From Scytonema tolypothrichoides VB-61278 (GTDB taxonomy: Bacteria > Cyanobacteriota > Cyanobacteriia > Cyanobacteriales > Nostocaceae): a DNA stretch of 50,182 nt. A program made the position numbers and the translations under genes. Below the pieces are notes generated by a model. It made no database searches. It worked only from the letters and a program-made list of their open reading frames with translations, and was not told the origin of the DNA. Positions 7,781 to 16,386 of this stretch are shown here, piece after piece. Positions within the stretch are counted from its first letter, which is position 1. Every line of letters begins with the position of its first letter. Location of the stretch: NCBI RefSeq assembly GCF_000828085.3, contig NZ_JXCA02000030.1:432167-482348 (forward strand), in the 5' to 3' direction.

Positions 7781-9193
7781 GCAAATCATTTTTTCCAACG
7801 CCATTTGCAAATCTTGCGTCATATCATTAACAGCGCGTCTTGCTGCTTGACGACTTGTGTGATGAGCTGACCAACGTTGTGTCACTGAAATGGGTTCACC
7901 TACCGTTAAGCGTGATTTTCGCCAACCTAACCGAGGTCGTGCAGGATTTTTCTCCCCTTTTATTCGTGCAATCAAGTCGAATAAAATTAAGGAGGTTTCG
8001 GCAAATCTCTCAAAAGTAGGCTTTTGTTGAACATAAGTTCCTGTGACTGCGACAAAACTCTCGGCTAGGCGCATATGTAGTATCCGCAAAGATGCTTCTT
8101 CAGCAATCCAATCAGCTAAGCCGCGCTCCATAGTTGATAATGTATGCAAGTTTGGCAAATCCTTTCTGTGGATATCATCCCAGCTTGCTGACTCTAAGCG
8201 GCGACAACGCTCAATGATAGTTCCTTGGCTTTCCAGTCCAAAAAACTGTTCAGCTGCTTGTAGGGAATTATCTAATACCTTCTGCAGTCGAGCCTCAAGT
8301 ACTTGGTTACGACTTGCAGATGAATCTATTTGCGTTGTGAGTGGTGTTGTTTGATGGTAAAAGCGAGCATAAAACTGTTCCATTTGGGAAAGGATATGTT
8401 CACCAAGACACAACAGTCGCTCATAGAAAACTTTTTCTCGATCAACGAGGTTGGATTCACCAACTTTTTGCACTTGTTTGCCGCAATCTGCTTCCAATTT
8501 GCCCAAAAGCCAATCTAGTTTTGCCCAAGATGGATTGATGTAGTGATACTGATTAGCGATTGGCACAATGAAAACTTCCTCAGTTCGGTTAGCTTTGAGC
8601 AAATCTTCTACGCACCAGAAGCCCATGTGAGCAACACCAGGTTCTAAAGGGCTGACAATTTCGCTATGTCCATTGGTTGCGCCTTCTGGAGCTACACTTA
8701 TTGGTAGTTGACCATTGGCGAATAAATCCCGCGCTGTCCGCATACCAATCTTATCTAGCCGCTTACCTCGATGAATCGGAAAGCCACCTAACCGAGAAAA
8801 AAACCAACCTAGCCAATCCCCAGCCCACAGAGTCATCCCCCGATCATAGAGAAAATGAGAATGAATCGGATATTGCAATGAAATTCCCCTTTGATGAGCA
8901 ATTTTCGGTACAGCGTGGGAGAGTAAATACATCATGCAAAGGGGATCATCAACCTCTGGGTGGCGAAATGCCATTAAAAAGCGAATTTTGCCAGCTTGAA
9001 ATTGTTGGTAGAGATCAACTAGCCTCTCGACATTCACAGTTTCAACCTCCGCGATACCAGCTGGTAACCACGGTCGAGTCCGAAACCGCAGCAAAGCAGG
9101 CAGTGCCCATTTGGTGATGTGGTACACTATTGGATTAAAATGCTGGGGAATAAACTCTAGGGGCGGTTGAGCTTGTTGAATCGAATGAGGCAA
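7778..9193 (-). CDS. PlsC-like 1-acyl-glycerol-3-phosphate acyltransferase family protein
   Basis: A 471-residue protein with a PlsC-type acyltransferase domain in its N-terminal half. The catalytic HX4D motif appears as HPEVDD (His78, Asp83). FPIHRGK (138-144) fits the substrate-binding block and PEGATN (169-174) fits the EGTRS-like block. The C-terminal 250 residues are mostly helical and are an extension beyond the usual ~250-residue enzyme. It would transfer acyl chains to a lipid precursor at the membrane. The exact acceptor is unclear. It is convergent with the desaturase gene. Confidence 0.8.
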   Translation of the reverse strand: MPHSIQQAQPPLEFIPQHFNPIVYHITKWALPALLRFRTRPWLPAGIAEVETVNVERLVDLYQQFQAGKIRFLMAFRHPEVDDPLCMMYLLSHAVPKIAHQRGISLQYPIHSHFLYDRGMTLWAGDWLGWFFSRLGGFPIHRGKRLDKIGMRTARDLFANGQLPISVAPEGATNGHSEIVSPLEPGVAHMGFWCVEDLLKANRTEEVFIVPIANQYHYINPSWAKLDWLLGKLEADCGKQVQKVGESNLVDREKVFYERLLCLGEHILSQMEQFYARFYHQTTPLTTQIDSSASRNQVLEARLQKVLDNSLQAAEQFFGLESQGTIIERCRRLESASWDDIHRKDLPNLHTLSTMERGLADWIAEEASLRILHMRLAESFVAVTGTYVQQKPTFERFAETSLILFDLIARIKGEKNPARPRLGWRKSRLTVGEPISVTQRWSAHHTSRQAARRAVNDMTQDLQMALEKMIC

Positions 9194-9402
9194 GGTGGTT
9201 CTCCAAGGTGTATTTGTGACGCTCCTACACCGGGTGTAGGCTTCTGGCAGAAATTATCTTTCGGTGAACTTCGTTCGTGGTACTCCAAGTGTTTTCCACT
9301 ACCGCAGTTTATAGTCAGGTTCGCGTCTTGCCCGACTTGAGAAGCCACAGATACGGCTCTATGTCAAGCCACATCTTCGGTAATTTTGGAATCAGCCATT
9401 AT
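9194..9402. other. Spacer upstream of the acyltransferase gene
   Basis: Holds a palindrome CTACACCGGGTGTAG (9226-9240) and a motif-poor stretch. No gene is seen. The promoter of the leftward acyltransferase gene should be here, but I see no clear hexamers. Confidence 0.35.
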
Positions 9403-10284
9403 TTATGAGCCAAAAAGACCACCAAAGTTATAACCGACTCCTATCGATAAACCGATATCAGTATCATCGAAAAATGCGGCATTCAAAGCAGCTGTTGCTG
9501 TAAATCGAGGAGTTATGGGCACATCAACTCCACCAGTGACAAGAAAGGCAACCTCAGAACCATCACCAGTGTTGATAGCTGCACCTGCTCCGATATATGG
9601 GGCAATAGGTAACGGAGCAGCAAAAGGATCTGACAACTGCTTGAATGAAAGGTCGTAGGTTACGGGAATTAAGATACTTGTGTCGTCTCCGATCACTGCT
9701 GCAGGTCGCACTGATATGGCATTTGTTAGTCCGATTTTGCTGATAACCATAAAGTTACCATCACCCAAAGCAGAATTACCTGCTAGACCAATGTTGCCAC
9801 CAATTCCAATATAACTTGAACCACCACGGGTTGGTCTGCCTGGATCAACACTAATATCTGCTTGTGCAACTTTAGACTTAGACGATTGAGAAGTTGATTG
9901 TTGAACTTCTGCATTCTGGGAATCTATGAGTGCTGCAGATGAAGTTGATATTGTCCCAGGAACAGGTGTAACTACATTATTCGCGGCTTGTGTGCTCGTT
10001 GGTAACTGCTGCGGGTGATTTACATTTGATACTGGCGATAAATTATCTTGTACAGCAGTGGACTCTACCGGAGTAGGGCTAAAAGCTGGTGGGTAGAAAC
10101 TTTCTACTTCAAGATTTACCTGATTAACAAACGCATCAGTTGTCGAAGACTGGATGAACTGCTGAGTGCTTGTGGAATCTACCGTTTGGGCACCAGCAGA
10201 TAAACCGCTTCCCAAAACCGCGATAGCCGATAAACTCAGCAAAGAAAATACATTTTTACGGGAAATAATAATGTTCACGTTCAC
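9403..10284 (-). CDS. Outer-membrane beta-barrel-like secreted protein
   Basis: A 293-residue protein with a signal peptide (FSLLSLSAIAVLGSGLSAGA, cleavage near AGAQT). It continues with a long Ser/Thr/Gln/Pro-rich low-complexity region to about residue 150. The C-terminal half is rich in Gly with alternating hydrophobic strands (SYIGIGGNIGLAG, APYIGAGAAIN, VAFLVTGGVDV, IGLSIGVGYNFGG) and ends in an aromatic-Gly strand, FGGLFGS. This pattern fits a small outer-membrane barrel. The specific family and function are unknown. It has long untranslated spacers on both sides and appears monocistronic. Confidence 0.7.
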   Translation of the reverse strand: MNVNIIISRKNVFSLLSLSAIAVLGSGLSAGAQTVDSTSTQQFIQSSTTDAFVNQVNLEVESFYPPAFSPTPVESTAVQDNLSPVSNVNHPQQLPTSTQAANNVVTPVPGTISTSSAALIDSQNAEVQQSTSQSSKSKVAQADISVDPGRPTRGGSSYIGIGGNIGLAGNSALGDGNFMVISKIGLTNAISVRPAAVIGDDTSILIPVTYDLSFKQLSDPFAAPLPIAPYIGAGAAINTGDGSEVAFLVTGGVDVPITPRFTATAALNAAFFDDTDIGLSIGVGYNFGGLFGS

Positions 10285-11486
10285 TCCTGAATATTGCCTA
10301 AATGGATAACAGTTATGTGGTTTTTAGTCAACTTTTGGCAATATCCACTATTAAACATCAAAATACCAATTTCCACATCTTCTATTTGACTAGATTACCT
10401 AAAGTTTGAAATAAGAATTTTGACGCATAGATTCTCAGTTTGACAGATGACAAAAAATATTTATATCATGGGAGATAGATCTATTCGTAATTAGAATCTC
10501 AAGCAATAAAAGAAAGCTCTAAGCTACATCAGCTCGTTTTCTTATAAAAAATGAGATTTGACTGGTTCTGACGCTCCAAGTACTGACTTTTGTAAAAGCA
10601 GCATATGCGAAAGCATTTTTGCGCATAGCAGATACAGCATACACAATCATTAATTTGGAAACAAATTTTTTCCAAATTCATGTTCTTCTTAATACACTAT
10701 TTATATTATTACAGCTTTACACAGTTTTCATACATAGCTAAAAAGTGTGCCAATTTTGGTCAAAACCCTGATAGTGACTATATTTTAGACCTTTTAGAAG
10801 TGTAGATACACTGAAATTATGTCGTTTTTTTTTCATGAAAAATATGTGAAGTGACGATTTTGCTTTACATTTTCATGATAAATTGTCACATGTCATTTAC
10901 ATTTACAGCTGTAAAAGTGAAACATTCAACAAAATCAAACCGTAAATACGCCTAAAAAATCGAGAACTAAAGCACATTGCTGATCTTATATCCAAGTACT
11001 CCTCTCGTCCTCATGTTCTACAGACACGCTGGTTTGAACATGAAGTGTGCACTTTGGGTTTATGGGACACTGACTCGCGCTCATTCAAAATTCAAAAAGC
11101 TTTGATTATGAGCTTTCTAGCTGTTTTGAATCATATGCTCCGCGCCCAACTTAGTAGTAACGAAATATTGTCTCGGCTATAGAAAACCCAATTCAGTCAA
11201 GTGTTCTCAGTTGGATCATTGAAACAGAACTAATCGCGTGGAGTGTACAGAGTGCTCTCAAAGGCGATGTCTCCTGTGTGGGGTGAATGGCCAAATCCTC
11301 TATAAATTCATAATTCACACATCACTCTCATTGAAATCTGTTCATTTGCAGCAAAATAGGTGCTATACACAACTAGGATGAAAATGTAAAATCAGCGCGT
11401 TACCGAACTCTCAATATGCTCTCTGCCTTCTCATTGTCTGCTGAGTAAATTAACCGAAAGTAAATCTAAGCGGAACTGTGCAACCT
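10285..11486. other. Long AT-rich intergenic region before the polysaccharide cluster
   Basis: About 1.2 kb without a supported gene. It contains a perfect 14-base palindrome TTTACAGCTGTAAA at 10902-10915. It also contains an open frame without a normal start codon (10946-11182, listed separately). The remaining 300 bases up to the GT26 gene hold no recognisable element. Confidence 0.5.
10946..11182 (+). pseudogene. Unassigned open frame without start codon, possible gene remnant
   Basis: 78 sense codons between TAA (10943-10945) and TAG (11180-11182), with no ATG, GTG or TTG near the beginning. The translation includes HIADLISKYSSRPHVLQ, RWFEHEVCTLGLWDT and KALIMSFLAVLNHMLRAQL, which looks protein-like (an amphipathic region then a hydrophobic helix). 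I do not recognise a family. It could be the remains of a gene or chance. Confidence 0.3.
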
Positions 11487-12275
11487 ATGAACAAAGTCAG
11501 AATTTTGAACTTGGAGATTGACAATTTATCGAAGTTAGAGTTGTTACATAAATTGCAATCGGGAGTAGTATTTACACCCAATGTTGATCATCTGATTAAA
11601 CTACAAGAAGATCCGGAGTTCTTACAAGCATACAGCATTAGTGACTATAAGGTTTGTGATAGTCAAATTCTCCTTTACGCATCTAAGTTTTTGGGGACAC
11701 CAATAAAAGAGAAGATCTCAGGTTCAGATTTGTTCCCGGCTTTCTATAATTATCACAAGAACAATTCAGACATCAAAATTTTTCTTTTGGGAGCAGGTAT
11801 GGGGATAGCCAGCAAAGCTCAAAATGAAATCAACCGGAAAACAGGCAGGAATATTATTGTTGCTTCCTATTCTCCACCTTTTGGATTTGAAAAAGACGAA
11901 CAAGAGTGTCAGAACATCATTAACATGATAAATAGCTCCGGTGCTACTGTCTTAGTTATCGGAGTTGGTGCCCCAAAGCAAGAAAAGTGGGTATGCAAGT
12001 ACAAAAGTATGCTACCTCATATAAAGATATTTATGGCGCTGGGTGCCACTATTGATTTTGAAGCAGGAAACTTGAAAAGATCTCCAAAGTGGATGAGTGA
12101 AGTTGGTTTAGAGTGGTTGTTCAGAATTTTATGTGAACCAAAAAGATTATGGAAAAGATACTTAATAGACGATCTTCCTTTTTTAAAATTAATTTTGAAA
12201 CAAAAACTCAATTTATACAAAAATAAAGGACACAAGAAGAAAAACCCGATTTTGCAAATTGCTAACAAATTTTAG
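11487..12275 (+). CDS. WecG/TagA/CpsF family glycosyltransferase (GT26)
   Basis: A 262-residue GT26 enzyme. Family blocks seen are TPNVDHL near the start, SGSDLFPAF, FLLGAGMGIA, VLIGVGAPKQEKW, the DFEAGNLKRSPKWM block and the C-terminal GLEWLFRIL and EPKRLWKRYL. These enzymes add a sugar, often N-acetylmannosaminuronate or N-acetylmannosamine, to a lipid-linked intermediate at the inner membrane face during polysaccharide assembly. The ATG at 11487 is preferred over the GTG at 11478. It faces the rest of the polysaccharide genes in convergent orientation and is probably the outer edge of the cluster. The C-terminus is Lys-rich and AT-rich in coding. Confidence 0.9.
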   Translation: MNKVRILNLEIDNLSKLELLHKLQSGVVFTPNVDHLIKLQEDPEFLQAYSISDYKVCDSQILLYASKFLGTPIKEKISGSDLFPAFYNYHKNNSDIKIFLLGAGMGIASKAQNEINRKTGRNIIVASYSPPFGFEKDEQECQNIINMINSSGATVLVIGVGAPKQEKWVCKYKSMLPHIKIFMALGATIDFEAGNLKRSPKWMSEVGLEWLFRILCEPKRLWKRYLIDDLPFLKLILKQKLNLYKNKGHKKKNPILQIANKF

Positions 12276-12283
12276 GTCTAGGT

Positions 12284-12598
12284 TTAGCACTCACTTTTCA
12301 TTTTGTCAGTTAATTTTGCTAAGTAAGCCTTTCGAGATAAAATTTCTGGTGTACTATTGAATCTTACTTTCTCTATAATTTGCTCCCAACGGTACACCCA
12401 GTCATGACGCAGTAAGGAATTCATGAAATTATCTTTAGGAATTCTATTTAGATGATCAGGTCGTGCATCTAATTCTGCTATGATATCGGCTACATTAACA
12501 GCATCGTAAGGAATTTCAATCACTGCATTAGAGCAGTTAAAGTAAGTTGTGTAAGCTTCATAAACTGAAGGAATTCTAATCATAATCCCTCTGCACAA
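12284..12598 (-). pseudogene. C-terminal remnant of a glycosyltransferase-like protein
   Basis: A 104-residue frame. The block VADIIAELDARPDHLNRI followed by NSLLRHDWVYRWEQIIEKV is typical of the last ~70 residues of cyanobacterial group-1-like (CgeB-type) glycosyltransferases. The N-terminal donor- and acceptor-binding parts are missing. The first residues (MCRGIMIRIPSVYEAYTTY) may keep the tail of the nucleotide-sugar-binding domain. A downstream-only fragment with an apparent start codon by chance is the simplest reading. It could also be a short expressed protein. Confidence 0.55.
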
Positions 12599-12677
12599 CT
12601 CTCGAAAAAGCGAGAACCGAACTCATCTTGACCACCGGTTTGACTGTTTATTATTGTGAATGCTACTACTTGATTAG

Positions 12678-13934
12678 TTAAGGCAGCACCTGATTCAAAA
12701 GTTTCTGTTTATCAGTATTGATACTTTTCCAGTTATCTAGTAAGATACCTCCGGTATCTTTACTGTTGGGATTCCAGCACCAGTAGGTAAAGCTTAGCTT
12801 TTTCTTGTCAATGTAATCAACGAAGTGTCGCTGCCAAATTCCCTCTTTAGATTTAGTATCTACTTTATTTCCACCAAATTCACCAATCCAAATCGGGGCG
12901 ATACCTTGAGTCGCAATATAGTGAAATCCAATCTCCAAACGTTTATACAAATTACCAGGAAGTATCGGTTCTTTAACCCACGGGAGATGAGAAGCTGCGT
13001 ACTCATGAGGAGAATATACTAGCTTTTTTGGCACCTTCAAACGCACTGGGTATTTCAGCACACCTTCCAAATTCGCACCCCAAGCATAGATTGGCTGTTT
13101 CTGACCTGGCACATTTCCCACAACTCCTTCTACCAAAATCAGCCATTTTGGGTTTACACTAAGAATTTCGTTTCCAGCCCGTTCTGCTGCTAACCGCCAG
13201 TCTGTAGCGCGATCGCCTGTTCCCCAACTAGCACGCCCATGAGGTTCGTTTTTCAGATCCGCCCCAATAACATTGCTTTGGTTTTTATAGCGCTTTGCCA
13301 AAAAAGTCCAAGTGTCAATCCAGTCCTTTTCAGTAAAACCGTCACCATACCATAACTCTGGAATCTTGTCATCTTTAAGTGTGTGACTGTCTAAAAGAAC
13401 AAACAATCCCTGACGCTGCGCCTCCTGAATAATGATGTCCATGACCTCTATTGGAGTCTTACCTTGGAAATCTTTATTTGCACCAATATAAAAATCAACA
13501 CCACTGATATCACGAGAACGCAGTGCTTGTACAGAATATGGCAAGCGAATGACGTTGTAACCCAGACTTTTCATTTGAGCAAGCATATCTTTATAGCTTC
13601 TCACCCAAAGTCCATGAGGAACATGATGTATTTGTTCTATCCCAAACCAGTTGACGCCACGCAATAAAACGACACGATTTTTAGCATCAATAATCGCAGA
13701 ACCGCGAGTAGACAAAGGAGGGACAATAGTCGTAGCAGCTTCGCTTCTTGCCATGTCAAATTGCATTACAAACCACGGCGAACAACTACTGAAAATTGTG
13801 TAAAGTAACACTAAAGCCAAGCCAACCACAATGTTTTTTGTGATTTGTCCCCACTTTTTGTAATAGTAAGCAATGGAAAAACCAATATTGCGTACTATGG
13901 TAAAAGCCTGTTTCACAAAAATTAGTCTACTCAC
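12678..13934 (-). CDS. Glycoside hydrolase family 5 (cellulase-like) protein
   Basis: A 418-residue protein with one N-terminal membrane segment (residues 34-54) and an exported catalytic domain from about residue 70. GH5 marks are RGVNWFG near the first strand, NVIRLPYS, the acid/base Glu230 in LKNEPHG, the His310 of YSPHEY and the nucleophile Glu352 in WIGEFGG. It would hydrolyse a beta-linked glucan or mannan. It sits in an exopolysaccharide cluster on the same strand as four glycosyl-transfer and polymerase genes, so trimming or release of the polymer is a likely role. Both catalytic Glu residues are intact. The membrane anchor fits an action in the periplasm. Confidence 0.9.
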   Translation of the reverse strand: MSRLIFVKQAFTIVRNIGFSIAYYYKKWGQITKNIVVGLALVLLYTIFSSCSPWFVMQFDMARSEAATTIVPPLSTRGSAIIDAKNRVVLLRGVNWFGIEQIHHVPHGLWVRSYKDMLAQMKSLGYNVIRLPYSVQALRSRDISGVDFYIGANKDFQGKTPIEVMDIIIQEAQRQGLFVLLDSHTLKDDKIPELWYGDGFTEKDWIDTWTFLAKRYKNQSNVIGADLKNEPHGRASWGTGDRATDWRLAAERAGNEILSVNPKWLILVEGVVGNVPGQKQPIYAWGANLEGVLKYPVRLKVPKKLVYSPHEYAASHLPWVKEPILPGNLYKRLEIGFHYIATQGIAPIWIGEFGGNKVDTKSKEGIWQRHFVDYIDKKKLSFTYWCWNPNSKDTGGILLDNWKSINTDKQKLLNQVLP

Positions 13935-13960
13935 AAGACATCGTTAGTTATTTGATAGAA

Positions 13961-14995
13961 CTACATACCTGCTGCGTCTGCAACTTTATCTAGGATTCTG
14001 CCTAAAGCTGCTCCTGCAGCATCACAAGAATAGTGTTTTTCAGCATAGCGTTTAGCTGCTTGACCAAGACGGTTGCGTAGTGCTGAATCGTTCCATAACA
14101 TTTCTATCGCCTGCATTAAGTCATCAACAGATTTCGGTTCAACTAACAAACCTGTCTCGCCATGCTGAATATAATCTTCTGCTCCATGACAACGGGTGGC
14201 GATGATTGCACGACCCATGAGCATAGCTTCTACAATAGTGACTTGTCCTGCTGCTGTCACCTGGGGCAATGGACGCAGAGGTACGACGCTGATGCGCGCC
14301 TCTTGAGCTAAACGCAAGCAATCTGCCCTCTCAATGCCAAACGGTGTTTTCACATTCGACGGAATGGTTAATCCTTCTAATGCACGTTGGCTTGATGCGA
14401 CAACCGTTGGTAGGTTTAGCTTTTCTACTGCTTGGAAGAAGGTGGAATAGTCGCGATGAGCAGAACCGAGTGCTGCAATAAAAGGATGGGTCGTATTCTC
14501 TTGATATGTTATGGGAATCTCTGGTTGATGATAGGGGACAAATTCAAAACGCTCCTTTGGAATTCCCAACCAGTGGTGGTAGATCTCTATTTCACGCCGT
14601 GTGTGGACAACAAAGTGATCAATGTGTTTAAGACTAAATTGGGCGATCGCCTGCCGAATTCCACTAGAACAGGTACCAACATTAAATAGCCAAGCTACTA
14701 CAGGAATACGCTTCCCAGTTATCCGTTGTTGCATTCCTATGACTGCTGGTAGCTGAGGAAAAAGGGTGATCACGCCCCCCTCAGACGCCTTCATCGCTTC
14801 CATACCATGTTGCCAATATATTAGCCAACTTCTGAATCCAGTCACAGAAGACTTCTGATTGTGCCAGTTTCCTAACGGTTTTGAACGTGGAACGATATGG
14901 AACTGGTGGCGATCGCCCGGAACATTTCGTGTTAACCAATGCTCGTTAACGAGGTTCTGTTGGTTAATAAAAGGCGCTGCAATTGTCCAATGCAT
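13961..14995 (-). CDS. Glycosyltransferase (GT-B, GT4-like)
   Basis: A 344-residue GT-B fold enzyme. The C-terminal half has the donor-binding pattern PLPQVTAAGQVTIVEAML-MGRAIIAT, GAEDYI and GETGLLVEPKSVDDL, with the conserved Glu in TIVEAM. The N-terminal half carries the acceptor domain. It probably adds one sugar from a nucleotide-sugar to the growing lipid-linked repeat unit in the cytoplasm. Donor and acceptor are unknown. It is 26 bases upstream of the GH5 gene on the same strand, so the two are probably co-transcribed. Confidence 0.88.
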   Translation of the reverse strand: MHWTIAAPFINQQNLVNEHWLTRNVPGDRHQFHIVPRSKPLGNWHNQKSSVTGFRSWLIYWQHGMEAMKASEGGVITLFPQLPAVIGMQQRITGKRIPVVAWLFNVGTCSSGIRQAIAQFSLKHIDHFVVHTRREIEIYHHWLGIPKERFEFVPYHQPEIPITYQENTTHPFIAALGSAHRDYSTFFQAVEKLNLPTVVASSQRALEGLTIPSNVKTPFGIERADCLRLAQEARISVVPLRPLPQVTAAGQVTIVEAMLMGRAIIATRCHGAEDYIQHGETGLLVEPKSVDDLMQAIEMLWNDSALRNRLGQAAKRYAEKHYSCDAAGAALGRILDKVADAAGM

Positions 14996-15060
14996 GTAAA
15001 TTGAGAATACCTATGTAGAAATTCTTTATAGTATAAATGACTCCCCGTGTACTAAACTTG

Positions 15061-16149
15061 CTACCTCAAAGCATCTTTCAAAAATTCAGATAATCTTGAT
15101 GTAAAAACTTCTAAGTTATATTTTTTCTCACATAAACGCCGAGATCTGTTTCCCATCTCCCGAGTTTCATCTGGATTTTCTAGTAAATAGGATATTGCTT
15201 CTTGCCATTTTTTCTCATCTCCTGGTTCAACAAAAATTCCAATCCCCTCTTTTTCAATATCAATACAAGGCTCTACAGTTCTTGTCATGACAACTGCTTT
15301 TCCCATACCCATTGCATCTAGAAGACTAGTTACTCCAATAACATTAATATATGATTTCGGTTGGGTAATATCTAGAGGTATAGCAATCGCATAAGCTTTT
15401 TCATGTTCAATTAATATTTCTCGCCATGATAGGTAATCTGTGACAATTTTAACATTGGAAGAAATCTCATATTTGTTTTTAAAAAAAGGATCCTTGGCAC
15501 TATATATTTTTAAGCAAGACTTGATCTTCTGAAAAGCTTTTATTAGGGTTTTGTAGTCTCTGTATGTTCTACCCGCACTCAAAATAAAACTATTTTTTCC
15601 CTCTTCTCTTGCGTCAATTGTATAATTATCTTTTAGTTGATTATAACAAGATATGTCAATTCCCCACTCCAATAAGTCAACTTTCTTTTCTGGCAGATTG
15701 AACTCTTGTATTAGGTGATCTCTTAGTCCATTGCTCAAGCAAAAAAGCCTGTCATAGCCAGATAAAATCAATTTGATAAATAAGAGACTGAAGATACTTT
15801 TTTTGAAGGATTGATGTTGTATGGTAACAACTGGTTTTCTTAAAATACCTATAGCTCGTAAAATGGCGAGTAAGTATGTAGAACCTTGATTTCCCGAGTA
15901 AATAATATCGTAATCATGTTTTCCAAAAAGTAATCTAAGTTGCTGATCTAAGTCTCCTAATATTTTTACTTTGTTACTAATCTTTTTTAAAAAAGAATAC
16001 TTTTCATAAGGCAGAATATCAACATTAATGCCATATTTCGGTAATGTTGTAGCTCCCCACAGATGATGACTTGGATACTCATAATTTTCTTCTTTCCACT
16101 GTTCCCACTGGGCGGTCATGCTGTAGTTATTAAGCAAAATTACCTTCAT
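15061..16149 (-). CDS. Glycosyltransferase (GT4-like), AT-rich gene
   Basis: A 362-residue GT-B-type enzyme. The central motif is FILSAGRTYRDYKTLIKAF, which begins the donor domain. The donor-site block is GVTSLLDAMGMGKAVVMTRT followed by GIGIFVEPGDEKKWQEAI. Its codons are markedly more AT-rich than those of the next glycosyltransferase, with many Lys, Ile and Asn residues, which suggests separate acquisition. Sugar donor and linkage are unknown. It lies in the leftward polysaccharide operon, with 65 bases between it and the next gene. Confidence 0.87.
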   Translation of the reverse strand: MKVILLNNYSMTAQWEQWKEENYEYPSHHLWGATTLPKYGINVDILPYEKYSFLKKISNKVKILGDLDQQLRLLFGKHDYDIIYSGNQGSTYLLAILRAIGILRKPVVTIQHQSFKKSIFSLLFIKLILSGYDRLFCLSNGLRDHLIQEFNLPEKKVDLLEWGIDISCYNQLKDNYTIDAREEGKNSFILSAGRTYRDYKTLIKAFQKIKSCLKIYSAKDPFFKNKYEISSNVKIVTDYLSWREILIEHEKAYAIAIPLDITQPKSYINVIGVTSLLDAMGMGKAVVMTRTVEPCIDIEKEGIGIFVEPGDEKKWQEAISYLLENPDETREMGNRSRRLCEKKYNLEVFTSRLSEFLKDALR

Positions 16150-16386
16150 TATTAATTCCTCTCATTAAGCTTCTCGATATTTTCATAACCTCTCTGTTGA
16201 GGCAGTTATAATGACGATATGACATTTCCAAGCAAGCAGCTTGTTGAAAGAAATTGAATTGATTGGATGGGCAAGATACGCCGATGATTTTGAATACTGT
16301 CTTTCTAATTATACAAGCGCATCCTCACATAAATGGAGAACCCGTGACCTCCACTTATACGTGGAATCTCCTGCACTTATCTCAAG
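16150..16386. other. Spacer between glycosyltransferase genes
   Basis: About 240 bases with no supported gene. It includes an imperfect palindrome CCACTTATACGTGG (16350-16363). An open frame on the plus strand (16241-16432) contains the letters RYADDF but nothing else like a reverse transcriptase, and overlaps the next gene. Confidence 0.4.
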
